From the NCBI GenBank assembly GCA_018401995.1, contig JAGYJR010000016.1, forward strand, positions 1 through 46,318: a stretch of DNA of 46,318 nucleotides. Reading direction: 5' to 3'. Every line of letters begins with the position of its first letter. Position 1 is the stretch's first letter. A program made the position numbers and the translations under genes. This DNA is from Flavobacterium sp. (lineage in GTDB: Bacteria > Bacteroidota > Bacteroidia > Flavobacteriales > Flavobacteriaceae). The notes below the pieces were generated by a model, which saw only the letters and a program-made list of their open reading frames with translations, was not told the DNA's origin and made no database searches. Shown piece after piece: positions 19,131 through 27,387 of this stretch.

Positions 19131-19232
19131 GTTTCAAGTTTCAGGTTTCAGGTTAAATCTTGTTTCTTTAGAGTTTATTCTCAAAGTTTATCTTAAAACT
19201 TTTCAAACAACTTGAAACTTGAAACCTGAAAC
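19131..19232. repeat. Imperfect inverted repeat of GTTTCA units
   Basis: The left arm (19131-19154) is three GTTTCAA/GGTTTCA-type units. The right arm (19209-19232) is the inverse of the same sequence with three differences. It fills the gap between mtgA and the oxidoreductase gene. Such poly-unit palindromes recur in this window and look like expanding simple sequence. Confidence 0.6.
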
Positions 19233-19239
19233 AAACTAA

Positions 19240-20352
19240 TTAAACTAAATCTGCTAATTCTTTACCAATTAAACTTCCAATTGCGACACCCATTCCGCCC
19301 ATTCGTGCTCCACAAAAAACATTATTGGATAACTGTTTCACAATTGGATTTTTGTGATTTCCAACACCCATGATGCCACTCCATCGGTGTTCAATTTCGA
19401 AATTGGTATTTGGCAAAATTACATCTTTTAACAATTGCTCTAACGCGTCTTGAATAATTTTTGTTTGACTCAAATCGGTTGTGGTTTCGCCTTCAAAATC
19501 TAGGTTTCTTCCACCGCCAAATAAGATTCTATCGCCGATATTTCTAAAATAGTAATAGCCTTGATCCAAATGAAAAGTGCCTTTGATGTCTAAATTTTCA
19601 ATGGGTTTGGTAATTAGAACTTGTGCTCGAGCGGGTTGCACTTGATTTTGGGTTAATTCCGATGCAAAACCATTGGTAGCAAATAATAATTTTTTGGTGG
19701 TAAACGTGAAGCCATTGGTCACTACTTCTACTTTATCGTTCAAGTCTTGAAAAGTGGTAACTTCTTGTTGGTTCAAGATTAAAATATCATTGAAAATAGC
19801 TTTTTTTAGTAACGCTTGCATCATGTTTCCCGTATCGATTTGTCCTTCAAACGGATTGAAAATGAGGTAATCGAAAATATTTTGGAAACCAAATCTATCG
19901 ACTTGTTTTTCAAAAACTTCTGCATGAAACAACGGTTTTAATATTTCATTAATAAAAGGAATCTTCTGCAAACAGTGTTCGAAAAATGCTTCGTCTTTTT
20001 TTAGAAATAACTCGTAACCGCCATAAGGTTTGTAATCGATTACTGCATCACCTAAGTTTTTTCGTAGCAATTGCAAACCTTTGACGCGTTTTTTCACCAA
20101 TTCAATCACTTCTTCTTCGGTATGCGTTTTTAAATCGGAAATAATTTCGGAAATACTGCCAAAGCAAGCAAAACCAGCATTTTTGGTACTCGCTCCTTGT
20201 GGCAAAATGCCTTTTTCTAAAACCAAAATTTTAGCCGCTGGAAATTTCTCACGCAAAGCCAAAGCACAATGCAAACCGACAATTCCACTGCCTACAATAG
20301 TATAATCGACATTTGAAAACCAATTTTTTAATTCCCAATAACTGAGTTGCAT
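19240..20352 (-). CDS. FAD-dependent oxidoreductase, DAO family
   Basis: From the ATG at 20352 the protein has 370 residues. It has a Rossmann FAD loop VGSGIVGLHCALAL (about 20-33), LEKGILPQGASTKNAGF, a substrate region with YKPYGGYELF, and the C-terminal FAD motif RWSGIMGVGNHKNPIVKQL and ARMGGMGVAIGS. This fits the D-amino-acid oxidase/glycine oxidase family, whose members deaminate amines or imines. The substrate is not evident. A longer frame from 20403 adds 17 residues, but MQLSYWELKNWF just before the FAD loop is the usual start in this group. It ends before the palindrome upstream of mtgA. Confidence 0.85.
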   Translation of the reverse strand: MQLSYWELKNWFSNVDYTIVGSGIVGLHCALALREKFPAAKILVLEKGILPQGASTKNAGFACFGSISEIISDLKTHTEEEVIELVKKRVKGLQLLRKNLGDAVIDYKPYGGYELFLKKDEAFFEHCLQKIPFINEILKPLFHAEVFEKQVDRFGFQNIFDYLIFNPFEGQIDTGNMMQALLKKAIFNDILILNQQEVTTFQDLNDKVEVVTNGFTFTTKKLLFATNGFASELTQNQVQPARAQVLITKPIENLDIKGTFHLDQGYYYFRNIGDRILFGGGRNLDFEGETTTDLSQTKIIQDALEQLLKDVILPNTNFEIEHRWSGIMGVGNHKNPIVKQLSNNVFCGARMGGMGVAIGSLIGKELADLV

Positions 20353-20415
20353 GCTGTTATCTTTTAAAAAGTAAATGTAGTAATTTTTAACATTTAACCG
20401 CAATGTTTATTTCAA

Positions 20416-20440
20416 CAAAAAGCCGGCAATTGCCGGCTTT
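20416..20440 (-). terminator. Rho-independent terminator on the minus strand
   Basis: AAAGCCGGCAA and TTGCCGGCTTT (20419-20440) form a perfect palindrome. Read on the minus strand it is followed by a T run. It lies 21 bp after the stop of the 30-residue gene at 20462-20554 and separates it from the oxidoreductase. Confidence 0.8.
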
Positions 20441-20461
20441 GAATTATTTGAATTATTTGAA

Positions 20462-20554
20462 TTATTTGAAATAAATAAACATTCCTATAGAAAACAAAAG
20501 AATATACACCAATAGTAGTGTTATTTCTAGTCTTTTATCTTCTGGAAGTTTCAT
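20462..20554 (-). CDS. 30-residue single-TM small protein
   Basis: An ATG at 20554 opens a 30-codon frame: MKLPEDKRLE, then a hydrophobic helix ITLLLVYILLFSIGMFIYF and a final Lys. The charged head and single helix look like a real micro-protein rather than chance. It starts 2 bp after the stop of the RCC1 protein gene and is followed by a dedicated terminator, so it would be the last gene of that transcript. Its end falls in three tandem GAATTATTT units (20441-20468). No family is known to me, and the call rests on context and composition only. Confidence 0.4.
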   Translation of the reverse strand: MKLPEDKRLEITLLLVYILLFSIGMFIYFK

Positions 20555-20556
20555 TA

Positions 20557-22653
20557 TTATTGTTTGATTAATTTAAAGGTTTTCATACCTCCGTTTTGAT
20601 TAGTCACCGTTAGTAAATAAATACCATTAGCATAATTAGATAAATCTAAATTACTTGAACCAATTGATACTTTAGTAGAAAGCACTTTTTTACCAATCAT
20701 ATCAAATACCTCAACAGAACTATCCTCTTGAGTATCGATTATGAAAATACCATTTGATGGATTTGGATAGATTGTTATATTATTTTCTGTTATGAAATCA
20801 TCAGAACTTAAAACAGCTGGACATGCAACTTGTACAGGTGTATTTCTATTAGTTGTATCACCTAAACCTAATTGACCAGCCCAATTGTTTCCTGTTGACC
20901 AAATTTCACCAACAATATTTAATGCGATTAAAAATCCATCACCTCCAGTAACATCATACCAATTTGTAGCTGCTCCAACTTGTGTTGGCACTAATCTATT
21001 TGTGTTATCACCTAAACCTAATTGCCCAGAATTATTTCTTCCCCAAGTATGTAAAGTTCCATCATCTTTAATGGCCATACTATGAGAACTTGCGGTTGTA
21101 AATTTATTCCAATCTGTTGCTGTTCCTACTTGAGTAAATACGTTTAAATTGGCAGTGTTATTCTGTCCTAATTGTCCAAATTGATTGTTTCCTGTTCCCC
21201 AAAGTGATCCATCAACTTTTTGTGCTAAAGCAAACGCACTAAATCCAACTTCTACTTTAGACCAATTTGTATCAGTACCAATTTGCACAAAACTTAATCT
21301 TTGAGTATTATCACCTAAACCTAATTGACCATCAGTATTAGCTCCTGTTCCCCAGAGCGTTCCATTTGATTTAATTGCATAAGTACTTTGACCTGCTCCA
21401 TTAATTGCAATCCAATCTGTATCAATACCTATTTGCGTAGGAACTAATCTCTGAGTTAAATCACCCAAGCCAAGTTGTCCTTCATTATTTCCACCCCAAA
21501 CCCATAAAGTTCCATCCGATTTAATAGCCAAAGAAGTGTTAGCTCCACAATCAATTTTATCCCAATCAGTTGCTGTGCCAAGTTGAATTGGTACATTCCT
21601 TTGTGAAGTATCTCCTAAACCTAAATGTCCTTGTGTATTTCTACCCCAAACCCAAAGTGTGCCATCTTCTCTCAGGGCTAGAACGTGTCTGTCACCACTA
21701 GATAGTGTTTTCCAATTTGTCGCAGTTCCTATCTGAGTTGGTGTAAATCTATTAGATGTATCCCCTAATCCTAATTGACTTTCTGCATTAAAACCCCAAG
21801 ACCAAAGTGTGCCATCATTTCCAATTGCATACGTTTGGTTAGCTCCTGTATAAATATTTTTCCAACATCCAGAAATTGATGCATTACCACTAACTGGAGA
21901 ATCCCCTTTCCAATTGGATGTGGTTCCGTTCAAAGCAAAATTTATTAATGTTCCATTATTTAGATTAGTAGAAGAATCTTCGAGAACAGTTATTCCTGAA
22001 TTGTTTGCATCAGGTACTCCATGATTAAATTTATAATAACGTAATAACCCTGTTTGAGGCATATTTAACTCATTAGCTTTATTCGTATCAATCTGCATTT
22101 GCGTTCTAACAGAACTCCATATTCTCACTTCGTCTATTGACCCTCTAAAGGCTTCATCTGGAGCACCAGCTAGAGAGAAACCAATTGCAAATGAATTTGC
22201 TAAAGAAACAAAACTAGTCCCTGTAACTCCTGTAGTGGTTCCTTGAAGAACTCCATTTATATATATCCTAATTTCACTACCATCCCAGACACCTGCTATG
22301 TGAGTCCAGGTATTTAAATTAACTGATGAAGGAGCAGACACACCTTTAATACTTGGACCGTCATTAACAAAAAAATTATATGAAGTTCCATCTCTACGAA
22401 GTGCAAATTGCAACTGACCGTTATCTGTTGGGTAAGCATAATTACCAACAATTAATCCGTTATAGCTTGTTAATTGAGTAGGATACACCCATGCTTCAAC
22501 AGTAATTGTGTTTAAAGGATCAATTTCAGAACTTAGTGAATTTCCTAAATTAACTTGATCGTTTGTGCCATCAAAATTTAAGACATTTCCAGTTTGAGCA
22601 AACGATAAAAATTGGTTTAAAAAAACCAGTAATAAGTAAAGTTTTAATTTCAT
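20557..22653 (-). CDS. Secreted LamG + RCC1-repeat protein with T9SS C-terminal sorting domain
   Basis: The 698-residue protein has a signal peptide (1-20). A LamG/concanavalin-like domain follows (about 24-195, NVLNFDGTNDQVNLG and WTHIAGVWDGSEIRIYING). Then come about seven RCC1 blades (about 260-610), each with the pattern DGTLWxWG, GQLGLGD and RxxPTQ(I/V)G. A final type A sorting domain (about 625-698, ITIYPNPSNGIF) ends FKLIKQ. T9SS cargo of this kind is exported to the surface or medium. RCC1 propellers mediate protein interactions, so this is a surface binding protein rather than an enzyme. The gene lies directly after the kinase/regulator pair and shares their upstream element. Confidence 0.9.
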   Translation of the reverse strand: MKLKLYLLLVFLNQFLSFAQTGNVLNFDGTNDQVNLGNSLSSEIDPLNTITVEAWVYPTQLTSYNGLIVGNYAYPTDNGQLQFALRRDGTSYNFFVNDGPSIKGVSAPSSVNLNTWTHIAGVWDGSEIRIYINGVLQGTTTGVTGTSFVSLANSFAIGFSLAGAPDEAFRGSIDEVRIWSSVRTQMQIDTNKANELNMPQTGLLRYYKFNHGVPDANNSGITVLEDSSTNLNNGTLINFALNGTTSNWKGDSPVSGNASISGCWKNIYTGANQTYAIGNDGTLWSWGFNAESQLGLGDTSNRFTPTQIGTATNWKTLSSGDRHVLALREDGTLWVWGRNTQGHLGLGDTSQRNVPIQLGTATDWDKIDCGANTSLAIKSDGTLWVWGGNNEGQLGLGDLTQRLVPTQIGIDTDWIAINGAGQSTYAIKSNGTLWGTGANTDGQLGLGDNTQRLSFVQIGTDTNWSKVEVGFSAFALAQKVDGSLWGTGNNQFGQLGQNNTANLNVFTQVGTATDWNKFTTASSHSMAIKDDGTLHTWGRNNSGQLGLGDNTNRLVPTQVGAATNWYDVTGGDGFLIALNIVGEIWSTGNNWAGQLGLGDTTNRNTPVQVACPAVLSSDDFITENNITIYPNPSNGIFIIDTQEDSSVEVFDMIGKKVLSTKVSIGSSNLDLSNYANGIYLLTVTNQNGGMKTFKLIKQ

Positions 22654-22679
22654 AAAAGTTTTGTTTTAGTTTTATGAAA

Positions 22680-22687
22680 CAAACCTA
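22680..22687 (-). promoter_or_regulatory. -7 box of the RCC1 gene
   Basis: On the minus strand TAGGTTTG reads 22687 to 22680 and matches TAnnTTTG exactly, 27 bp before the start codon at 22653. The 22710-22747 element lies 23 bp further upstream. Confidence 0.6.
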
Positions 22688-22709
22688 TTAACTATATTTT
22701 TTTATTTGT

Positions 22710-22747
22710 AAAAAATGGTGTAAAAGCACCCAAGTTTGTATGTGAAT
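22710..22747 (-). promoter_or_regulatory. Putative LytTR-type operator, RCC1 gene
   Basis: This 38-bp block has 34 of 38 identities to 25173-25210, which precedes the sensor kinase gene. On the plus strand it contains TGTAAA (22719-22724) and TGTGAA (22741-22746), direct repeats exactly 22 bp apart. Two helical turns is the spacing used by LytTR-domain proteins. Its gene-proximal edge is 23 bp from the TA of the -7 box, the same as in the other copy. Confidence 0.6.
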
Positions 22748-22752
22748 GAAAA

Positions 22753-23412
22753 TTAAAAAGGAGAATCGTATTTTTTTGAAAATGGAATTTCATGATTTTC
22801 AATAAATAAACTTGATTTTGTTTTTTTTTGAATTTTAGAGCTATTTACAATGTAAGAGCGATGCACTCTAATAAAATTTGAATTTGATATTTCTTCTAAA
22901 AAACCTTCTAATGATTGACGAATAGAATATTTTTTTGAAGTAGTATGAATATCAATATAATTGTTATCACTTTTTATAAATAAAATAGCATCATGATTGA
23001 TTTTTATAAAATCGTATCCATCTTTAATTGAAATACTATTCAGTTGTTTCTTTAAAAGTACCAACTTTATTGCCGCCATTAAATCATCTTCTTTTATTGG
23101 CTTAGTTAAATATGTTTCTGGATTAGTTGCTAATGCTTTATTCATTAAAACCTCATCATTTTGTCCTGTAAGAAAAATAACTGCGGCGTCTTTATTCGTG
23201 TTTTTTGCCAATTCAATCCCAGCATTTTCTCCATTTAAATTAATATCCATTAATACAATTTCTGGCTCAAAGCTTTGAAAAAATTTGACCGCAATTTCGG
23301 GCTTATGAGCCATTTCTATATTAGAAAAACCTTTCTTGTTTAGAAAGTCTGCAATAAAATCTGCAATTAATATTTCATCTTCTACAATTAGTATTTTAGT
23401 ATTTAAACTCAT
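22753..23412 (-). CDS. LytTR-family response regulator
   Basis: The 219-residue protein has a receiver domain (about 5-120) with acidic residues E11-D12-E13, the phospho-accepting Asp56 in IVLMDINLNG, FLTG and TKP. A LytTR DNA-binding domain follows (about 130-219), with IKSDNNYIDIHT and FIRVHRSYIVNSSKI. The preferred start is the ATG at 23412. The frame can extend to 23457, but that would overlap the kinase gene. It begins 10 bp after the kinase stop and is surely its partner. Since matching 38-bp elements precede both the kinase and the next gene downstream (the RCC1 gene), it is likely to bind them and regulate both. Confidence 0.92.
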   Translation of the reverse strand: MSLNTKILIVEDEILIADFIADFLNKKGFSNIEMAHKPEIAVKFFQSFEPEIVLMDINLNGENAGIELAKNTNKDAAVIFLTGQNDEVLMNKALATNPETYLTKPIKEDDLMAAIKLVLLKKQLNSISIKDGYDFIKINHDAILFIKSDNNYIDIHTTSKKYSIRQSLEGFLEEISNSNFIRVHRSYIVNSSKIQKKTKSSLFIENHEIPFSKKYDSPF

Positions 23413-23422
23413 TATTTTAAGT

Positions 23423-25120
23423 TTATAGTGATTTAGTAAACGTAAATTGAAACCCACTTTTATTTTCTATACAACAATCTACTTCTAATTGCCTACATAG
23501 TTGATGAATTAGTTTGGGTTTAGGAATTGTTTCAGTTAAAATTGAATTTCCATTGTCTTTGTAATAAAATTGGATTTGATTCTCTTCAATTTTTAAGATA
23601 AAATTAATTTCTTTATTTTCTTGATTAGTAAAAGCGTGTTTAATTGAATTTATATATAATTCAGTTAGAATTAACCCAAAATATAAAGCATAATCGATTT
23701 TTACAAGTATTGAAACTACACTTATATTTGATTGAATTTTATTTTCATTAAATATATCTGAAAAGCTAAAATGCACATCAAAAAGATAATTTCTTAAATC
23801 TATTTGCTGCTTATTTTTAGATTTGTATAACTGTTTGTGTAAGGTAGCAATTGAATTGATTTTTTTTAATATTTTTTCAAATTCGATTTTCTCAGTATTG
23901 TTTAATTTTTCTTGTTGATTTTTAATTAAAATGAGAATTAACTGTAAATTATTATTAATTCTATGACTTGCCTCACTTAATAAAAACTCATTTTCTGCAG
24001 ATAAAATTCGAAGTTCATTATTTGATTTTTTCTCTCTTTTGAAAAAATATGTTAATGTTAGAATTCCGATAGTTGCTAAAATAAAAATGATAAAAACCAA
24101 CCAAAACTTTTTTGAACTATTCTCAATTTCAAGATTTTGAATTTTGATCTTGTTTTCATTTTCTTGAATTTGTTTTTCTTTTTCCGCTAAATCATATTTT
24201 TTTTCAAGCTTATTAAGTTTAAAATAGACTTCTTGATTATTTAAATCTTGTGTATATTGATACACTTTATCGGCTGCAAATAATGCTTTTTTAATTTGGT
24301 TTGTTTCTCTGTAGTATTCCTTTATTTGTAGATAAAAACTAAATTTTTGTCTTACGTTTGATCCTTCGTCAATTCTTTCAACTAATTTTTCTAATAGCTC
24401 AACTGCCTTTTTATTGTCATTTCTATAACGTGCATAAAGTGCTGCCAAATTAAAAGAAATATCAATTTCTGGGTTTAACAATTTGTGCTTTTTAGCATAT
24501 CCTAAAGCTGTTTCATATTTAGCAAATGCTTTATTTTTATCACCTTTATAATCTTCAATTTGAGCAACTTCATTTAAAGTATAAGCAATAATCTCTTTGT
24601 TTTTAATTTGCTTTTCTAAACTGATAATTTGCTTCGCTATTTGTTTTACAATTTCTAAAGTATCTTTACTTCCATCATGATAACCATTAAAAATAGCCAT
24701 TTTTCTATTTAACGCATAGGCAACAATATCTTTATTTTTAATTTTTTGAAAGTTAAATTTTTCAATATTTAAAAGGGAAACTTCAGCTTTCTTCTTCTCA
24801 GCGAAATACCTGTAAAATTCAGTTTTAAGAGTATAAGTATAAAGTAGACTATCTTCAATTTGTCTACTTTGGTAATCATTTTCTGCTTTGGTAATGTAAT
24901 ACAGAGATGAGTCTGCTATGTTTTGAAATCTTAAAATATTTGCATATAATAGATAGTATTTAGACTTATTGGTTTTTACTTTACGAATAGCAGTTTGAAT
25001 AGATGATGTAGCTTCTTCTATTTGATTGTTCTTTAAAAAAACAACAGCATTTTCATATTCAATTTCTTGAGATAATACCGAAAATGAAAGAAAAAGGAAA
25101 AGTAAAACTACTTTCTTCAT
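23423..25120 (-). CDS. TPR-containing HisKA_2-type sensor histidine kinase
   Basis: The 565-residue protein has a signal peptide (1-17, ending LSQ), then a helical sensor region of TPR-like repeats (about 20-310) with a long coiled segment (about 308-338). One TM helix (about 339-358, FWLVFIIFILATIGILTL) precedes the kinase core. His386 lies in EASHRINNNLQLI, the HisKA_2 pattern. LTELYINSIKHAF is the ATPase N-box and YKDNGNS the G-box. The sensor is thus periplasmic and TPR-based, which suits peptide or protein ligands, though none is known. It is the first gene of the kinase-regulator unit and carries its own 38-bp element upstream. Confidence 0.9.
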   Translation of the reverse strand: MKKVVLLFLFLSFSVLSQEIEYENAVVFLKNNQIEEATSSIQTAIRKVKTNKSKYYLLYANILRFQNIADSSLYYITKAENDYQSRQIEDSLLYTYTLKTEFYRYFAEKKKAEVSLLNIEKFNFQKIKNKDIVAYALNRKMAIFNGYHDGSKDTLEIVKQIAKQIISLEKQIKNKEIIAYTLNEVAQIEDYKGDKNKAFAKYETALGYAKKHKLLNPEIDISFNLAALYARYRNDNKKAVELLEKLVERIDEGSNVRQKFSFYLQIKEYYRETNQIKKALFAADKVYQYTQDLNNQEVYFKLNKLEKKYDLAEKEKQIQENENKIKIQNLEIENSSKKFWLVFIIFILATIGILTLTYFFKREKKSNNELRILSAENEFLLSEASHRINNNLQLILILIKNQQEKLNNTEKIEFEKILKKINSIATLHKQLYKSKNKQQIDLRNYLFDVHFSFSDIFNENKIQSNISVVSILVKIDYALYFGLILTELYINSIKHAFTNQENKEINFILKIEENQIQFYYKDNGNSILTETIPKPKLIHQLCRQLEVDCCIENKSGFQFTFTKSL

Positions 25121-25142
25121 AATTTTAAAAAAAAGTGATTTA

Positions 25143-25150
25143 TGAATATA
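25143..25150 (-). promoter_or_regulatory. Candidate -7 box of the kinase gene
   Basis: On the minus strand TATATTCA reads 25150 to 25143. It keeps TAnnTT but differs from TTTG at the end. It stands 23 bp from the proximal edge of the 25173-25210 element, the same geometry as at the RCC1 gene. Confidence 0.4.
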
Positions 25151-25172
25151 AATGATTTTAATTCATAAAATA

Positions 25173-25210
25173 AAAAAATGGTGTGAAAACAGCAAAGTTT
25201 GTATGTGAAA
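25173..25210 (-). promoter_or_regulatory. Putative LytTR-type operator, kinase-regulator genes
   Basis: This is the second copy of the 38-bp element. On the plus strand it holds TGTGAA (25182-25187) and TGTGAA (25204-25209), 22 bp apart. Between them is an AGTTTGTA run identical in both copies. It lies 53 bp before the kinase start codon, against 57 bp in the RCC1 copy. The conservation stops abruptly at both edges, as expected for a binding site rather than a duplicated gene remnant. Confidence 0.6.
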
Positions 25211-25245
25211 TGAAGAAAATGTTTTTTTAAAACGTATTTATAAAA

Positions 25246-25941
25246 TTATAATTCTTCAGTATTTTCATTTTTCTTTCTAGATTTAATCGCTTTCATAACC
25301 AAGGGAAACGTAGTTACAGCAATTAAAATCAAGATAATTTTTTCAATATGTTTCTTCAAATCAATTCCCAATTCCTCTAAAAACATACCATATAAATAAT
25401 GTCCGGCGAAAACTAACGTGAACGACCACAAGACCGAACTCAAAATGTTGTAGAACATAAATTTCCCTTTTTGCATGTGAACTACACCAGCAATTATGGG
25501 AACAAAAGTGCGGACAATTGGGAGAAATCTGGCGAAAATAATCGCTTTTCCACCGTGTCTTTCGAAGAACACTTGAGATTCGGTTAAATATTTTTTCTTG
25601 AAGAAGAAACTGTCTTTTTTGTTGTATAAAAATTGGCCACTTTTGGCACCAAACCAATAACCAAAAATATTACCTAAAATTCCAGCAGCTGCAATGAGTA
25701 ACGCTAAAACCGTAACATTAGATAAATCACTTGGAATAATAAAAAAAGTTTCCACCAATTCCCTACTGTAAATTCCCGAAAGAAAAAGCAAGCTGTCACC
25801 AGGGAGAAAAAATCCAGCAAACAAACCCGTTTCAGCAAAAACAATGAACAAAACCATGTAAATACCGATAGGAACACCACCGATTTCCATAGTAATATAA
25901 AACTCTGGGTTAAACAATTGGGTCCAGTGAAAATCTTCCAT
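25246..25941 (-). CDS. DedA-family membrane protein
   Basis: The 231-residue protein has the DedA/SNARE-associated fold. ETGLFAGFFLPGDSLLFLSG holds the early conserved acidic residue and PGDS, and FARFLPIVRTFVPIIAGV is the second re-entrant motif with the conserved Arg. Five or six hydrophobic segments and a Lys-rich tail follow. Family members move undecaprenyl phosphate or phospholipids across the inner membrane and influence membrane homeostasis. The exact substrate is not known here. It lies on its own strand group before a symporter gene. Confidence 0.92.
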   Translation of the reverse strand: MEDFHWTQLFNPEFYITMEIGGVPIGIYMVLFIVFAETGLFAGFFLPGDSLLFLSGIYSRELVETFFIIPSDLSNVTVLALLIAAAGILGNIFGYWFGAKSGQFLYNKKDSFFFKKKYLTESQVFFERHGGKAIIFARFLPIVRTFVPIIAGVVHMQKGKFMFYNILSSVLWSFTLVFAGHYLYGMFLEELGIDLKKHIEKIILILIAVTTFPLVMKAIKSRKKNENTEEL

Positions 25942-26039
25942 TTACTTATTTAGTTTATTTTGTTTAAAGTTTCAAGTTTCTACTTTTTTGCCTAAGAAAC
26001 AATTTATACAATAATCATTTACTCATTCATCCTGCTAGC

Positions 26040-27302
26040 TTACTCTAACTTTCCAACAGATTTTGCTACAATCATAGAAACTGCAGCATCACCCGTTACA
26101 TTTACACTTGTGCGACACATATCTAGAGGTCTATCAATAGCAAAAATTAATGCTAATCCTGCTTCTGGAATTCCTGCTTGAGCCAATACAATAACCAACA
26201 TTACCATTCCAGCACCAGGAACAGCAGCACTTCCAATAGAAGCTAATGTTGCAGTAGCTATAATTCCTAATTGTACACCAAAACTTAAATCCATACCAAA
26301 AGCTTGCGCAATAAAAACCGCTGCAACCGCTTGATACAAACTCGTTCCATCCATATTGATTGTGGCACCAATTGGCAAAACAAAACTCGCCACTTCATCA
26401 TCAACACCTAAATTCTCTACGGTTCGCTCCATAGTAACTGGTAATGTTGCCGCAGAAGAACTGGTTGAAAAAGCTAATAATTGGGCTGGAGAAATTCCCT
26501 TTAAAAAGAAATTTGCACTTTTCCTTGCCAATACTTTAACCAATAAAATATAGACACCAATCATAATTAGCAGACCTAATAAAACTGTAATTCCATACAT
26601 TCCAAGTGCTTTGAATAAATCCAAACTTGGTGATTCTGCAACCAATGAAGCTAATAATGCGAAAACACCATACGGTGCTGCCAACATAATAATATCAATC
26701 ATTTTGAGAATAACTTCATTGAAACCGTCAAAAAATGCTTTAACCGGAGCAGCTTGTTCTTGCGGAATTAGAATTAAAGCAATTCCAAAGAAAACAGCAA
26801 AGAAAATCACTTGTAACATATTACCATTATCTGCCGAAGCTCCGATGATGTTACTTGGCACAATATCTTCCAAAGCTTGTAAAGGTCCAGCTTCTTTTTG
26901 TTTAGCTGCCGATTCAATTTTGGAACTAGCATCTTGCGAATAATTTCCCACTAATTCGGTTCGCGTTTGTTCGGATATAAAATTTCCAGGTTTAATAATA
27001 TTCACAATAACTAAACCAATAGAAACTGCAAATACTGTTGTTAAAATATACATTCCAATGGTTCTTCCGCCCATTTTGGATAATTTTGAAATATCTTTTA
27101 AATCAGAAACTCCTTTGATCAACGATGCTAAAATCAACGGAACAGCAATTAATTTCAATAAATTAATAAATATATTTCCAAAAGGTTTGATCCAATCAAC
27201 TATAATTTGTTTTCCCCAACTGAATTGTATTAATAGCACCGCAAAAAGTACTCCGAATGCCATTCCTAATAAAATTTGCCAGTGTAATGCTAGTTTTTTC
27301 AT
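26040..27302 (-). CDS. Dicarboxylate/amino-acid:cation symporter
   Basis: The 420-residue protein belongs to the DAACS (sodium:dicarboxylate symporter) family. It has the family motifs TSSSAATLPVTM (HP1), NMDGTSLYQAVAAVFIAQ (TM7), HP2 in ASIGSAAVPGAGMVML, and RPLDMCRTSVNVTGDA in TM8. These bind acidic substrates and cations. It imports glutamate, aspartate or C4-dicarboxylates using an Na+ or H+ gradient. The specific ligand is not readable. It is divergent to the S9 peptidase at 27388, with an 85-bp shared upstream region, so peptide breakdown and amino-acid uptake may be linked. Confidence 0.93.
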   Translation of the reverse strand: MKKLALHWQILLGMAFGVLFAVLLIQFSWGKQIIVDWIKPFGNIFINLLKLIAVPLILASLIKGVSDLKDISKLSKMGGRTIGMYILTTVFAVSIGLVIVNIIKPGNFISEQTRTELVGNYSQDASSKIESAAKQKEAGPLQALEDIVPSNIIGASADNGNMLQVIFFAVFFGIALILIPQEQAAPVKAFFDGFNEVILKMIDIIMLAAPYGVFALLASLVAESPSLDLFKALGMYGITVLLGLLIMIGVYILLVKVLARKSANFFLKGISPAQLLAFSTSSSAATLPVTMERTVENLGVDDEVASFVLPIGATINMDGTSLYQAVAAVFIAQAFGMDLSFGVQLGIIATATLASIGSAAVPGAGMVMLVIVLAQAGIPEAGLALIFAIDRPLDMCRTSVNVTGDAAVSMIVAKSVGKLE

Positions 27303-27387
27303 CTAAACGCTTTTATTTAAAGTGTGAAATTAGGGATATTTTTTGAAAAAATCAGTATTTTAGCAAGGTTTTAAAACAAAATTAGCA

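Noticed and set aside
20441..20468. Three GAATTATTT units as a CRISPR-like array
   Set aside because: Units are 9 bp with no spacers and lie at the end of a gene.
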